DNA of 64,000 nt from NCBI RefSeq assembly GCF_001884105.1, contig NZ_MACI01000022.1:1-64000 (forward strand), given 5' to 3'. This document shows, piece after piece, positions 16,957 through 25,675 of the stretch. The stretch is from Bacillus luti (lineage in GTDB: Bacteria; Bacillota; Bacilli; Bacillales; Bacillaceae_G). How positions within the stretch are numbered: the first letter of the stretch is position 1; the number at the start of each line of letters is the position of its first letter. The translations under genes were made by a program, and so were the position numbers. The notes beneath the pieces are model-generated. The model had not been told where the DNA came from. It made no database searches and saw only the letters and a program-made list of their open reading frames with translations.

Positions 16957-17472
16957 ATTAGCAAGGATATGATGATTAACGAGCAAATTCGTGCACGTGA
17001 AGTACGTTTAGTTGGCGCAAATGGCGATCAACTTGGAATCAAGTCTCGTAATGACGCTTTAGACTTAGCTGCAAATCTTAATCTTGATTTAGTATTAGTT
17101 GCTCCAAATGCGAAACCGCCAGTATGCCGCATTATGGACTACGGTAAATTCCGCTTTGAGCAACAGAAGAAAGAAAAAGAACAGCGCAAAAATCAAAAAG
17201 TAATTAGCATGAAAGAAGTTCGTTTAAGTCCAACAATTGATGAACATGACTTTAACACAAAACTTCGTAATGCTATCAAGTTTTTAGAGAAAGGCGACAA
17301 GGTTAAAGCGTCAATTCGCTTTAAAGGACGTGCCATTACTCATAAAGAAATCGGTCAACGTGTTTTAGATCGCTTCTCAGAAGCTTGTGCTGAAGTTAGT
17401 ACAATCGAATCTAAGCCTAAAATGGAAGGACGCAGTATGTTCTTAGTTTTAGCACCGAAAAACGATAAGTAA
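16957..17472 (+). CDS. infC: Translation initiation factor IF-3
   Basis: 171-residue IF-3 that binds the 30S subunit and checks the start codon. The N domain begins [18 protein letters not shown]; a Lys-rich linker ([13 protein letters not shown]) joins it to the C domain. The only well-placed start is ATT at 16957, with GGAGG (16943-16947) 9 bases upstream. The upstream in-frame ATG at 16885 lies within the T-run region of the leader terminator and would add 24 residues with no family match. A rare AUU start is a known feature of infC, used for autoregulation, since IF-3 itself discriminates against it. Confidence 0.93.
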   Translation: MSKDMMINEQIRAREVRLVGANGDQLGIKSRNDALDLAANLNLDLVLVAPNAKPPVCRIMDYGKFRFEQQKKEKEQRKNQKVISMKEVRLSPTIDEHDFNTKLRNAIKFLEKGDKVKASIRFKGRAITHKEIGQRVLDRFSEACAEVSTIESKPKMEGRSMFLVLAPKNDK

Positions 17473-17493
17473 TAGATAGAGGAGGAAATACCT

Positions 17494-17694
17494 ATGCCTA
17501 AACAAAAAACTCATCGCGGCGCTGCAAAGCGTTTCAAAAAGACTGGATCAGGTAAACTGAAACGTTCTCACGCTTACACAAGCCATTTATTCGCTAACAA
17601 ATCTACAAAAGCTAAACGTAAACTACGTAAAGCTGGTGTAGTAAGCGCTGGTGACTTCAAACGCATTCGTCAAATGCTTGACAACTTAAAATAA
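17494..17694 (+). CDS. rpmI: 50S ribosomal protein L35
   Basis: 66-residue basic protein of the large ribosomal subunit. The start [20 protein letters not shown] and the Lys/Arg-rich body are typical of L35. AGAGGAGG precedes the ATG. It is the middle gene of the infC-rpmI-rplT operon, 21 bases after infC, and is co-regulated by the L20 leader. Confidence 0.96.
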
Positions 17695-17731
17695 GTTCGG
17701 CTGATATATAGAACAATTAGGAGGTAATATT

Positions 17732-18088
17732 ATGCCAAGAGTAAAAGGTGGTACAGTTACTCGTCAACGTCGTAAAAAAGTAATTAAATTAGCAAAAGGT
17801 TACTACGGTTCAAAAAATACATTATTCAAGGTTGCTAACCAACAGGTTATGAAATCTCTAATGTATGCATTCCGTGACCGCCGTCAAAAGAAACGTGACT
17901 TCCGTAAATTATGGATTACACGTATCAACGCAGCAGCTCGTATGAATGGTCTTTCTTACAGCCGCTTAATGCACGGTCTTAAAAATGCTGGCATCGAAGT
18001 TAACCGTAAGATGCTTGCTGACTTAGCTGTTCATGACGAAAAAGCTTTCGCTGAATTAGCAACAGTTGCAAAAAACAACATTAACTAA
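17732..18088 (+). CDS. rplT: 50S ribosomal protein L20
   Basis: 118-residue L20, needed for early assembly of the 50S subunit. It begins [16 protein letters not shown] and has the basic N-terminal extension and the C-terminal globular domain ([13 protein letters not shown]) that binds 23S rRNA. In Bacillus this protein also binds the infC leader to shut off its own operon. TTAGGAGG precedes the ATG. A strong terminator follows. Confidence 0.96.
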
Positions 18089-18100
18089 TTAATTAGTTGA

Positions 18101-18134
18101 AACCTTAGAAGATTTTTCTTCTAAGGTTTTTTGT
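18101..18134 (+). terminator. Intrinsic terminator of infC-rpmI-rplT
   Basis: AACCTTAGAAG (18101-18111) pairs perfectly with CTTCTAAGGTT (18118-18128), followed by Ts. Confidence 0.9.
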
Positions 18135-18215
18135 TTGTATTCAAAGTGAAGTATGTCGTTATCGATATGACAAAATCAATATAAAAGCTATAGCAATATA
18201 GAAGAATATACATAT

Positions 18216-18244
18216 AAAGCCAGGAGAATCCTCCTGGCTTTTTT
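18216..18244 (+). terminator. Second terminator-like hairpin, with no gene before it
   Basis: AAAGCCAGGAG (18216-18226) pairs perfectly with CTCCTGGCTTT (18231-18241), followed by a T-run. It lies about 85 bases after the rplT terminator with no coding frame between them. It could be a backup terminator or the end of a small RNA. Confidence 0.65.
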
Positions 18245-18294
18245 CAATTATACTCCTTTGGAAAGAAGAGTATCTTTCCTACCTGAAACGACAC

Positions 18295-18303
18295 TGCTAT
18301 AAT
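18295..18303 (+). promoter_or_regulatory. Extended -10 promoter candidate for the dUTPase gene
   Basis: TGCTATAAT (18295-18303) is a perfect extended -10. The -35 region is poor. Transcription from it would give a leader of about 250 bases before the gene at 18558. I see no riboswitch class in that leader. Confidence 0.4.
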
Positions 18304-18557
18304 GGAAAGATGATATGGAACTTTCATCAGATAAAATAATATTTTTATTAGTGGGCAATCCCTGGATAAGTATTAACTATCACCAATCGGAGTGAATAAT
18401 CTAATAGTGATGATTGAAACGTATTTGTAAATTAAGGACAAGCTATTTTGTAAAGAGATAAATGGCTGACTTATTAATAAAAAATGAAAAATAATAATGA
18501 ACTTTGAGATGAAACAACATTGTTGCGTAAAATGCGATGTTGGAGGAGGACAATAGA

Positions 18558-19049
18558 ATGGACTTACTACAACTATTTAAATTACAAAAAGAACTAGATG
18601 ACCGTATTGCGAAAGAACATGACTTACAACCGAAAAAGTTGTTAAAAGAAAAAATGTTAGCTCTTCTTGTAGAAATTGGAGAACTTGCAAATGAAACACG
18701 TTGTTTTAAATATTGGAGCAATAAACCGGCTTCAGAACGTGAAGTAATATTAGAAGAGTACGTAGATGGTTTGCATTTTATTTTATCAATCGGAATTGAT
18801 TTAGGTATTGATAAAAACTTCCTATTCTATAAGTGTGCACAAACGAATAAAACACAAGTAGAAATTTTCTTAGACACATATGCGAAAGTGATTCGTTTTA
18901 CAGATCAACCATCTATTACGAACTATATTGAATTATTTACAAGCTATCTTCGACTTGGACAAGCGCTTGAGTTCGAACAAGAAGAGATTGAAAAAGCGTA
19001 TTTAGACAAAAATGAAGTAAATCATCAGCGTCAAACACAAGGATACTAA
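18558..19049 (+). CDS. All-alpha dUTP diphosphatase
   Basis: 163-residue member of the dimeric, MazG-like dUTPase_2 family, which hydrolyses dUTP to dUMP and keeps uracil out of DNA. The family signature appears as KMLALLVEIGELANETRCFKYWS (E-x-x-E metal site), followed by EEYVDGLHFILSIGIDLG with a second acidic cluster. I chose ATG 18558 because GGAGGAGG (18542-18549) is 8 bases upstream; the earlier ATG at 18537 overlaps that site. It stands alone between rplT and the M42 peptidase. No terminator is apparent after it, so it may share transcripts with the next gene. Confidence 0.85.
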   Translation: MDLLQLFKLQKELDDRIAKEHDLQPKKLLKEKMLALLVEIGELANETRCFKYWSNKPASEREVILEEYVDGLHFILSIGIDLGIDKNFLFYKCAQTNKTQVEIFLDTYAKVIRFTDQPSITNYIELFTSYLRLGQALEFEQEEIEKAYLDKNEVNHQRQTQGY

Positions 19050-19119
19050 TTTAATTTTTGAATATTTCAATTTAATTATTGTATAATGAAGTGACTGAAG
19101 AAAAAGGAGGGTGTTGGCA

Positions 19120-20205
19120 ATGACAAAATTAGACTCGACATTGACAATGCTAAAAGAATTAACAGATGCACGTGGTATTGCGGGTAACGAGCGTGAACCA
19201 CGTGAAGTAATGAAGAAATATATCGAGCCGTTTGCGGACGAACTTTCTACTGATAATTTAGGAAGTTTAGTTGCGAAAAAAGTAGGGGAAGAAAACGGCC
19301 CGAAAATTATGGTTGCAGGTCATTTAGATGAAGTTGGCTTTATGATTACGCAAATTGATGACAAAGGTTTCCTTCGTTTTCAAACGGTTGGTGGCTGGTG
19401 GTCACAAGTTATGCTTGCACAGCGCGTAACAATTGTAACGCGTAAAGGAGACGTAACAGGTGTAATTGGTTCAAAACCACCGCACATTTTACCTCCAGAA
19501 GCACGTAAAAAGCCAGTTGACATTAAAGACATGTTCATCGATATTGGTGCTTCTAGCCAAGAAGAAGCGATGGAGTGGGGCGTACGACCTGGAGATCAAG
19601 TTGTACCTTACTTTGAATTCCAAGTGATGAAGAATGAAAAAATGTTGCTTGCAAAAGCATGGGATAACCGAATTGGTTGTGCAATTGCAATTGACGTATT
19701 AAAGCAATTAAAAGATGAAAAGCATCCGAACGTTGTATATGGCGTAGGGACTGTACAAGAAGAAGTCGGTCTTCGTGGTGCGAAAACATCTGCAAACTAT
19801 ATTAAACCAGATATCGCATTCGCAGTAGATGTTGGTATCGCTGGGGATACACCTGGTGTAACGGCAAAAGAAGCGCAAAGTAAAATGGGCGATGGACCAC
19901 AGATTATTTTATATGACGCTTCTGTTATTGGACATACAGGTTTACGTGACTTTGTAGTGGATGTTGCTGATGAATTACAAATTCCGTACCAATATGATTC
20001 AGTAGCGGGCGGGGGAACAGATGCTGGTGCAATTCATATTGCTGTAAATGGTATTCCTTCTATGGCAATTACGATTGCAACGCGATACATTCATTCTCAT
20101 GCGGCAATGTTACACCGTGATGACTATGAAAATGCAGTGAAGTTAATTGTGGAAGTTATTAAACGTCTTGATAAAGAGGCTGTACATAACATTACATTTA
20201 ATTAA
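19120..20205 (+). CDS. M42-family glutamyl aminopeptidase
   Basis: 361-residue cytosolic metallo-aminopeptidase of family M42, which removes N-terminal residues from peptides in large tetrahedral assemblies. Metal ligands are visible in [10 protein letters not shown] (His and Asp), KAWDNRIGC (Asp), [11 protein letters not shown] (the Glu pair) and the C-terminal RYIHSHAAM (His). ATG 19120 follows AAAGGAGG (19103-19110) at 9 bases. GTG 19111 and TTG 19114 are in frame but too close to the ribosome binding site. It closely resembles the B. subtilis YsdC/YtoP paralogues, and the exact orthologue is not assigned here. A bidirectional terminator follows. Confidence 0.88.
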   Translation: MTKLDSTLTMLKELTDARGIAGNEREPREVMKKYIEPFADELSTDNLGSLVAKKVGEENGPKIMVAGHLDEVGFMITQIDDKGFLRFQTVGGWWSQVMLAQRVTIVTRKGDVTGVIGSKPPHILPPEARKKPVDIKDMFIDIGASSQEEAMEWGVRPGDQVVPYFEFQVMKNEKMLLAKAWDNRIGCAIAIDVLKQLKDEKHPNVVYGVGTVQEEVGLRGAKTSANYIKPDIAFAVDVGIAGDTPGVTAKEAQSKMGDGPQIILYDASVIGHTGLRDFVVDVADELQIPYQYDSVAGGGTDAGAIHIAVNGIPSMAITIATRYIHSHAAMLHRDDYENAVKLIVEVIKRLDKEAVHNITFN

Positions 20206-20211
20206 TAGAAA

Positions 20212-20243
20212 AAAGCGAAGGAACCTCTCCTTCGCTTTTTTAT
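20212..20243. terminator. Bidirectional terminator between M42 peptidase and tetR-type gene
   Basis: AAAGCGAAGGA (20212-20222) pairs with TCCTTCGCTTT (20228-20238). A-tracts and T-tracts on both sides let it serve both convergent genes. Confidence 0.85.
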
Positions 20244-20247
20244 GTTT

Positions 20248-20865
20248 TTAAAAAGGTCTTTCTAATCCAGCTGCAGTATGAGCTCCTAAAATGATTAAAC
20301 GAGTTAATTGCATGGCCATGAAATGCGGAGTATATATCATGCCCCTTTTTAACCAAGACATAATCATTCCAATATGAGCACCTGTCACATAGCTAATAAG
20401 AATGTCACGGGGAACCATAAGTTCTGTATCATTCGGCTGTGAAATAGACAAGCTCAATGTTAAATGTGTTTGGATTGTTTTCATCATTTTATAAGAGAAG
20501 TTTCCAGCTGCCTTATCACCAAGCATAACGTTATAGAAGTTCACATTTTCTGCAATATGTTCGAATAAAGCTAAAAAGGTTGGATTTGGTGAATCAAATG
20601 TAAGTTGAAATTCTTCTTTATTTTTATTTTTCGGTTTAATTACTTCCGTTAATTTCTCTAACATTTCTTCAATACTTTTTTCTAATAGGTCATATTTATC
20701 GTGGTAATGGCTATAAAACGTGGCGCGATTTACAGGAGCACGTTCTGCAATATGTTGGACCGTTACATTTTCAAATCCTTTTTCGCCTACTAAAGCGACA
20801 AAAGCATCCTGTATGAGTTGTCTCGTCCGCTTTACACGTGGATCATTTGTATTTTTAATAGACAT
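20248..20865 (-). CDS. TetR/AcrR-family repressor
   Basis: 205-residue regulator. The N-terminal helix-turn-helix domain (about 10-58) contains the typical VTVQHIAERAPVNRATFYSHYHDKYDLL segment; the C-terminal ligand-binding domain is alpha-helical. An AGGAG site precedes the ATG. It is divergent from the HlyD/MFS efflux genes at 21163 and 21829, and the intergenic region holds a perfect 10-bp inverted repeat near its own promoter (20895-20930) plus two more palindromes. The arrangement suggests that it represses itself and the pump until an unknown drug or metabolite binds. Confidence 0.88.
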   Translation of the reverse strand: MSIKNTNDPRVKRTRQLIQDAFVALVGEKGFENVTVQHIAERAPVNRATFYSHYHDKYDLLEKSIEEMLEKLTEVIKPKNKNKEEFQLTFDSPNPTFLALFEHIAENVNFYNVMLGDKAAGNFSYKMMKTIQTHLTLSLSISQPNDTELMVPRDILISYVTGAHIGMIMSWLKRGMIYTPHFMAMQLTRLIILGAHTAAGLERPF

Positions 20866-20894
20866 TGTTACTTCTCCTCGTTTATTTTTTTACA

Positions 20895-20930
20895 CTTAAA
20901 CAACATAATGGTATTATATTGTTGTTTAAG
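20895..20930. promoter_or_regulatory. TetR operator candidate 1
   Basis: CTTAAACAAC (20895-20904) and GTTGTTTAAG (20921-20930) are perfect 10-bp inverted arms with a 16-base spacer, 30 bases upstream of the tetR-type start. Confidence 0.65.
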
Positions 20931-21064
20931 CGACATTTCATACTGAAATTGTCGGTTGTAGATTCAAAATAATTATTTATAATTATAAACGATAGTCCTT
21001 CAGAAATCAGCACCGCTCACAGGTAGACATATTTTAGTTTACGCTGTAAATGGTGTGATTTTTT

Positions 21065-21128
21065 TGTTTAAAAGTTAATATAATTAACAATTAAACAGTC
21101 TAAACAATAAGGACGTAAATAGTTTAGA
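21065..21128. promoter_or_regulatory. TetR operator candidates 2 and 3, before the efflux genes
   Basis: TGTTTAA (21065-21071) pairs with TTAAACA (21091-21097) around an inner GTTAAT/ATTAAC pair (21074-21079, 21083-21088). Directly downstream, TCTAAAC (21099-21105) pairs with GTTTAGA (21122-21128). All share a TTTAAAC-like half-site with candidate 1. They lie 35-100 bases before the HlyD start, where a repressor would block transcription. Confidence 0.55.
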
Positions 21129-21162
21129 AAAAAATTATATGCGATATAAGGAGAGGAATGCA

Positions 21163-21816
21163 ATGAATCAGTTTCGAAGAATGGTGATTATCAACATTAT
21201 CACATTAATTGTACTAGTTGGCGGCGGCATTGGCGGTTATTACTATTACAATCAAGCGGAAAATTACTTGAAAACAGAAAATGCAAAAATTGATGGAAAG
21301 GTAATTCCGATTGCATCACCAGTAGCAGGTAAACTAACTGACTGGAAAGCTGAAGTAGGAAAGAACTACAATGAGAATGATAAATTAGGTGCTGTCACTG
21401 TAGCAGCGGCTAATGGAGAACAAACAGTAGATGTAACAATTCCGCAAAATGCAACAGTTGTACAATCAAACGCGACGACAAATGCTTTCGTTGGAGCGGG
21501 TAGCCCAATTGCTTATGCATTTGATATGAATAACCTATGGGTAACAGCAAACATTGAAGAAACAGATGTTGACGATGTACAAAAAGGGCAAGATGTAGAT
21601 GTGTATGTAGATGCATATCCAGATACAACATTATCAGGAAAAGTAGAGCAAGTTGGATTAACAACAGCGAATACATTCTCTATGCTACCATCAAGCAACG
21701 CAACAGCGAACTATACGAAAGTAACACAAGTAGTACCAGTTAAAATTTCTTTAGATCATAGCAAATCAGTAAATATTGTTCCTGGCATGAATGTGACAGT
21801 TCGTATTCATAAGTAA
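21163..21816 (+). CDS. HlyD/EmrA-family efflux periplasmic-adaptor-like protein
   Basis: 217 residues. One N-terminal membrane segment (about 8-28, with a GGGIGGYYYY patch) anchors it; a short biotinyl-lipoyl-like domain follows, split by a very short hairpin, and a beta-barrel domain (residues about 120-215, containing the LWVTANIEETDVDDVQKGQDV motif). This is the EmrA/HlyD_2 type, shortened compared with Gram-negative adaptors (about 390 residues). ATG 21163 was chosen since AAGGAGAGG (21149-21157) lies just upstream; the in-frame ATG at 21139 precedes that site. It sits 12 bases before the MFS gene, so the two form an EmrAB-like export unit. Confidence 0.85.
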   Translation: MNQFRRMVIINIITLIVLVGGGIGGYYYYNQAENYLKTENAKIDGKVIPIASPVAGKLTDWKAEVGKNYNENDKLGAVTVAAANGEQTVDVTIPQNATVVQSNATTNAFVGAGSPIAYAFDMNNLWVTANIEETDVDDVQKGQDVDVYVDAYPDTTLSGKVEQVGLTTANTFSMLPSSNATANYTKVTQVVPVKISLDHSKSVNIVPGMNVTVRIHK

Positions 21817-21828
21817 GGGGGAGATGAG

Positions 21829-23628
21829 ATGTCCTCAATCGTAATTGCAGGATATGCACTATTTTGTATAATCGTCTTCTTCCTTGTAAATCGTCTTTTA
21901 CGAAAGAAAAAAACGAACGCGGGAGAAGAACAAGTCCCAGCCGTAAGTAAAATAGAAGTAAGTAAGGTAGAAACAGAAGAGAAAGAATTTGAAAACAAGC
22001 AAGAACCGGAAATTTCTAATGTAGTTGAGTTAGAAACAGGAAAGCAAGAAGAAGTGCAGCAAGAAAAAGAAGTGCCGAAAAAACAAATGTCTATGCCTGT
22101 GGAAAATGTAAATGTAAAAGCAGTTGTAGCTGTATTAATTCTCGGTATGTTCGTTTCCATTTTAAACCAAACAATCATTAACGTTGCATTGCCTCCGTTA
22201 ATGAATGAATTTAACGTATCAACTTCAACAGCACAATGGTTAATTACAGGCTTTATGCTTGTAAACGGAATTTTAGTGCCGATTAGCGCCTTTTTAGTTT
22301 CACGATTTACGTATCGTAAATTATTCGTAGCGGCAATGTTATTCTTCACGGTAGGATCTATCATTTGTGCTATATCAGGTAACTTTACAATGATGATGAC
22401 GGGCCGCGTTATTCAAGCGGTTGGTGCAGGTATTTTAATGCCAGTTGGTATGAATATCTTCATGACATTATTCCCTCCTCATAAGCGCGGAGCAGCTATG
22501 GGATTACTAGGGGTAGCAATGATTTTAGCGCCAGCTATCGGACCAACTGTAACAGGTTGGGTGATTGAAAACTATAGCTGGAACTTGATGTTCTACGGGA
22601 TGTTTGTAATTGGTTTAATTATTACGTTTCTAGCTTTAAAATTCTTTACACTAGCTCAGCCAGTATCTAAAACGAAATTAGATGTATTTGGTGTTGTTAG
22701 TTCAAGTATTGGACTAGGAAGCTTATTGTACGGATTTAGTGAAGCAGGAAATAATAGTTGGACTAGTGCAGAAGTCATTATTTCACTTGTTATTGGGGTA
22801 ATTGGTTTAGCGTTATTTATTTGGAGAGAGCTAACAACGGACAATAAAATGCTTGATTTACAAGTGTTTAAATATCCAGTATTTACGTTTACTTTAGTAA
22901 TTAATGCAATTGTAACGATGGCATTATTCGGGGGTATGTTATTGCTTCCGGTATATCTGCAAAACATTCGCGGTTTCACACCGATAGAATCAGGTTTATT
23001 ATTACTTCCAGGATCATTAATTATGGGGATCATGGGGCCTATTGCAGGTAAACTATTTGATAAGTATGGTATTCGTCCGTTAGCAATTGTCGGATTAGCC
23101 ATTACGACGTTTGCGACATATGAATTTACAACGTTATCGATGGATACACCGTATAGCGTTATTATGACGGATTATATTATACGCTCAATTGGTATGTCAT
23201 TCATTATGATGCCAATTATGACAGCTGGTATGAACGCATTGCCGATGAAATTAATTTCTCACGGTACAGCAACGCAAAATACGTCAAGACAAGTAGCTGG
23301 TTCAATTGGAACAGCGATATTAATCACGCTTATGACGCAACAAACGACTGCTCACGTAGCAGATTACGGCAATATGTTAACAACGTCCAACCCAATATTA
23401 GTTGATAAAGTACACGGTATGGGCCAAAGTTTAGCGGCCTTAGCTGGATCAGCTCAAGCAGGAGATGCGATGAGCACGCAACTATTATATGGACAAATTT
23501 CAAAGCTATCTGCAATTAACGGTATTAACGATGCCTTCTTAATTGCAACGATACTCGCAGGTATTGCTTGGGTGTTATCGTTCTTCTTACCATCAGGCAA
23601 TAAACCAAATAGAAAAGCAGGGAATTAA
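21829..23628 (+). CDS. DHA2-family MFS multidrug exporter with N-terminal extension
   Basis: 599 residues with about 14 membrane segments from residue about 98 on. The DHA2/EmrB signature is present (LNQTIINVALPPLMNEFN, motif A-like KLFVAAMLFFTVGS, and motif C GPTVTGWVIENYSW). The first 97 residues are unusual: an additional membrane segment (about 3-22) followed by a Lys/Glu-rich soluble linker of about 65 residues. Typical members begin near residue 98 of this protein. The start ATG follows GGGGGAGATGAG closely behind the HlyD gene. It probably exports a hydrophobic drug together with that adaptor, and the substrate is unknown. Confidence 0.88.
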   Translation: MSSIVIAGYALFCIIVFFLVNRLLRKKKTNAGEEQVPAVSKIEVSKVETEEKEFENKQEPEISNVVELETGKQEEVQQEKEVPKKQMSMPVENVNVKAVVAVLILGMFVSILNQTIINVALPPLMNEFNVSTSTAQWLITGFMLVNGILVPISAFLVSRFTYRKLFVAAMLFFTVGSIICAISGNFTMMMTGRVIQAVGAGILMPVGMNIFMTLFPPHKRGAAMGLLGVAMILAPAIGPTVTGWVIENYSWNLMFYGMFVIGLIITFLALKFFTLAQPVSKTKLDVFGVVSSSIGLGSLLYGFSEAGNNSWTSAEVIISLVIGVIGLALFIWRELTTDNKMLDLQVFKYPVFTFTLVINAIVTMALFGGMLLLPVYLQNIRGFTPIESGLLLLPGSLIMGIMGPIAGKLFDKYGIRPLAIVGLAITTFATYEFTTLSMDTPYSVIMTDYIIRSIGMSFIMMPIMTAGMNALPMKLISHGTATQNTSRQVAGSIGTAILITLMTQQTTAHVADYGNMLTTSNPILVDKVHGMGQSLAALAGSAQAGDAMSTQLLYGQISKLSAINGINDAFLIATILAGIAWVLSFFLPSGNKPNRKAGN

Positions 23629-23645
23629 TTCCCTGCTTTTTTGTC
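23613..23645. terminator. Bidirectional terminator after the efflux operon
   Basis: A perfect palindrome, AAAAGCAGGGAATT with its complement (23613-23640), overlaps the MFS stop codon and is followed by Ts. It also serves the convergent gene at 23666. Confidence 0.85.
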
Positions 23646-23665
23646 TTTTTATAAAAGGAATTCAA

Positions 23666-24043
23666 CTAAATATAGAATGAATCTCCTGCAGACATGAGTC
23701 CCCAAAAAATAACCCCTAATATTCCTGCAATAAAAATAATGAATCCCATATTACGTATACTTTTAATTTTTGCTTTTAACCCAATGAATCCCGCTAATAA
23801 TCCAGTCAAAGAAAATAGGATCCAGTATAGAGAAGTTGGAATAGGAAGGATTGTATCACCATTAATCCCCATGCCCCAAAAAACATAAGGTAGCACGACG
23901 AAGGATAGACTGAGTAACCCCATTAAACTAACAAGTAATTTGCGATGTTTAATTCCTGCAATAATTAAAAAAATCCCGCCAAAAAGTCCACATAAAGTAA
24001 GGAGTGGTACATAGAAAATCCAAAGTAAGCTCAAAACGTGCAT
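23666..24043 (-). CDS. Small four-helix membrane protein of unknown function
   Basis: 125 residues with four hydrophobic segments (about 8-30, 35-57, 68-88 and 98-120), short loops and no catalytic motif. An AGGGAG site precedes the ATG at 24043. It is convergent with the efflux operon and stands alone. I do not recognise the family. Confidence 0.7.
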   Translation of the reverse strand: MHVLSLLWIFYVPLLTLCGLFGGIFLIIAGIKHRKLLVSLMGLLSLSFVVLPYVFWGMGINGDTILPIPTSLYWILFSLTGLLAGFIGLKAKIKSIRNMGFIIFIAGILGVIFWGLMSAGDSFYI

Positions 24044-24199
24044 ATATAATCTCCCTCTAGTTAATGAGTTATATTTTACTACGAGAGGATTATTTTGGAT
24101 ATCATTAATAAATATATATAATTTGATAAAAATGAGTAGTGACGATACGAACTATCGAAAAGTGTTAACAGAAGAATTTGAAGTTGTTATAAAAGAGTG

Positions 24200-24229
24200 A
24201 AAGAGGTATCGTGATGATACCTCTTTTTT
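24200..24229. terminator. Terminator hairpin near the CPBP gene
   Basis: AAAGAGGTATC (24200-24210) pairs with GATACCTCTTT (24216-24226). T-tracts on both strands make it usable by the minus-strand CPBP gene. A near-copy with the same left arm lies at 25071. Confidence 0.75.
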
Positions 24230-24941
24230 ACGTTGAAAAGGCGATTATATTAGTCAAAATATGTAATAGTATAGCTGGAATAATAGATTTAGTTTGTTTG
24301 TACAATAAACAAGCAAATATTCCCGTCATAAATGCGCTAACCATAATTCCCACAGAATACGTATGAGCAATACCGAAAATTAAACTTGAGAGAATTACAG
24401 CTGACCAAAAGGTAAACTTCTCTTCGAAAAAACGAAGAAGAATACCTCTGCATACAAGCTCTTCAAAAATAGGTGCAAAAATCCCACCAGCTAGAAGTAA
24501 GAGAAGTGGATAGTGCTCTAGTGTTGAAAGTTGCAATGCATCAGATTGTTCTTGTACGGATGAAGGAAATAATTTATCTAATACAAACATATCTACAAAC
24601 AGGGTGAGTACATAATAAATGAGAACATAGATGTACATTTGAAAAGATTTTAAAACTCGAAAATCAAATATGGGTAATACTAGTTCTTTCAGTGGTTTAT
24701 ATTTCATTATAAATACGATTAGTAAAAGTAGGGCAACTAATTCATAACTTACATTTTCTATAGATTCAAGTAAAGGTTTATTTGTATCTGGGTTAATGTA
24801 TCCATATAACTCAATAGGTAAAAATGTAAAGAGTATATTTATTAATGAGAGACATGGAAAGATAATGAATAAAACTCCAAGAAATTGTAACCATGACATA
24901 GAGTTTTTCTGTTCGTGTGGAATTGGTGCAGCGGGTTGCAT
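24228..24941 (-). CDS. CPBP-family intramembrane protease
   Basis: 237 residues with about six to seven membrane segments. The CPBP (CAAX protease and bacteriocin-processing) motifs are present: FEELVCRGIL gives the EExxxR pair in motif 1, FGIAHTY gives the FxxxH motif, and a later hydrophobic segment follows. Family members cleave within or near membranes and act in bacteriocin self-immunity, signalling or prenyl protein processing; the substrate here is unknown. An AGAGGTGA site precedes the ATG. It is monocistronic, with a terminator overlapping its end. Confidence 0.87.
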   Translation of the reverse strand: MQPAAPIPHEQKNSMSWLQFLGVLFIIFPCLSLINILFTFLPIELYGYINPDTNKPLLESIENVSYELVALLLLIVFIMKYKPLKELVLPIFDFRVLKSFQMYIYVLIYYVLTLFVDMFVLDKLFPSSVQEQSDALQLSTLEHYPLLLLLAGGIFAPIFEELVCRGILLRFFEEKFTFWSAVILSSLIFGIAHTYSVGIMVSAFMTGIFACLLYKQTKSIIPAILLHILTNIIAFST

Positions 24942-25070
24942 ATGTTCAAATCACCTCTTTATATTTATATATAAAATTATAGTTGATTTGAATTTGGAAT
25001 GTTACGTTTAAATATTACATACAAGATTCGAATTTGAAATATTCCGTGTCTTTTTAGGGGAAAATAATAA

Positions 25071-25100
25071 AAGAGGTATCACCCTATAGTGATGCCTCTT
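25071..25100. terminator. Terminator of the HD-domain gene
   Basis: AAGAGGTATCAC (25071-25082) pairs with GTGATGCCTCTT (25089-25100). The minus strand reads into a T-rich tract, fitting the gene at 25103. Confidence 0.75.
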
Positions 25101-25102
25101 TC

Positions 25103-25660
25103 TCATTGATAACTATGTTCTGCCTTGTTATTCGATTTCGATTGCTCTATTTGTAATTCACGCTCTACTAATCGATCTAACTGTTGGATTGCCTTTAGCG
25201 CTTTTTCATAAGAAATCGTTCGGTAATGGTGCGCTCCGCCTGGTTCTTCATCTGCTTCATCCGCCCATTTAATAATGTTTTGAAGAGATGTTCTTTCAAT
25301 TTCTTGTTCTACTAAGAAAGAATCTGTATGAAGGAGAATTGCGATAGAAATTTCTTTTGCTAGTTTCGGATGTTCTCCTAATCTAATAAGCAATTTATGA
25401 GCTCTTTCTGCGCCTTTAATTGCGTGTATATCATTCTTTTTGTATAAGTCATAGTCCCATTCGCCGCCTGTGTACCATGTATGGTGTCCGATATCATGAA
25501 GGAAACCGGCTTTTGTCGCAGCATCGACTGAGGCGTGATGCTTTTTAGCTAAGTGAAACGCATGGTAAGCGACAGCAATCGCGTGGACCATTCCAGAACG
25601 ATTTACATATTTTTGTGTAATGTGGTGTTTAAAAACTTGTTCAAGCGTAATACGGTGCAT
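25103..25660 (-). CDS. HD-domain phosphohydrolase
   Basis: 185-residue metal-dependent phosphohydrolase. The HD motif is in AGFLHDIGHHTWY near residue 50, with an upstream His (AYHAFHLA) and later acidic ligands. Such proteins hydrolyse nucleotides or phosphorylated metabolites, and the substrate is not indicated. The ribosome binding site AAAGGAG lies between the start codon and the bcr1 element that begins about 16 bases upstream, so transcripts from any promoter further upstream carry bcr1 sequence in the leader. Confidence 0.8.
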   Translation of the reverse strand: MHRITLEQVFKHHITQKYVNRSGMVHAIAVAYHAFHLAKKHHASVDAATKAGFLHDIGHHTWYTGGEWDYDLYKKNDIHAIKGAERAHKLLIRLGEHPKLAKEISIAILLHTDSFLVEQEIERTSLQNIIKWADEADEEPGGAHHYRTISYEKALKAIQQLDRLVERELQIEQSKSNNKAEHSYQ

Positions 25661-25675
25661 AAAACATTCACTCCT

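Noticed and set aside
24132-24200. A 22-codon frame before the terminator at 24200
   Set aside because: No ribosome binding site and no recognisable sequence; probably chance, or the tail of a decayed gene. Not listed as a CDS.
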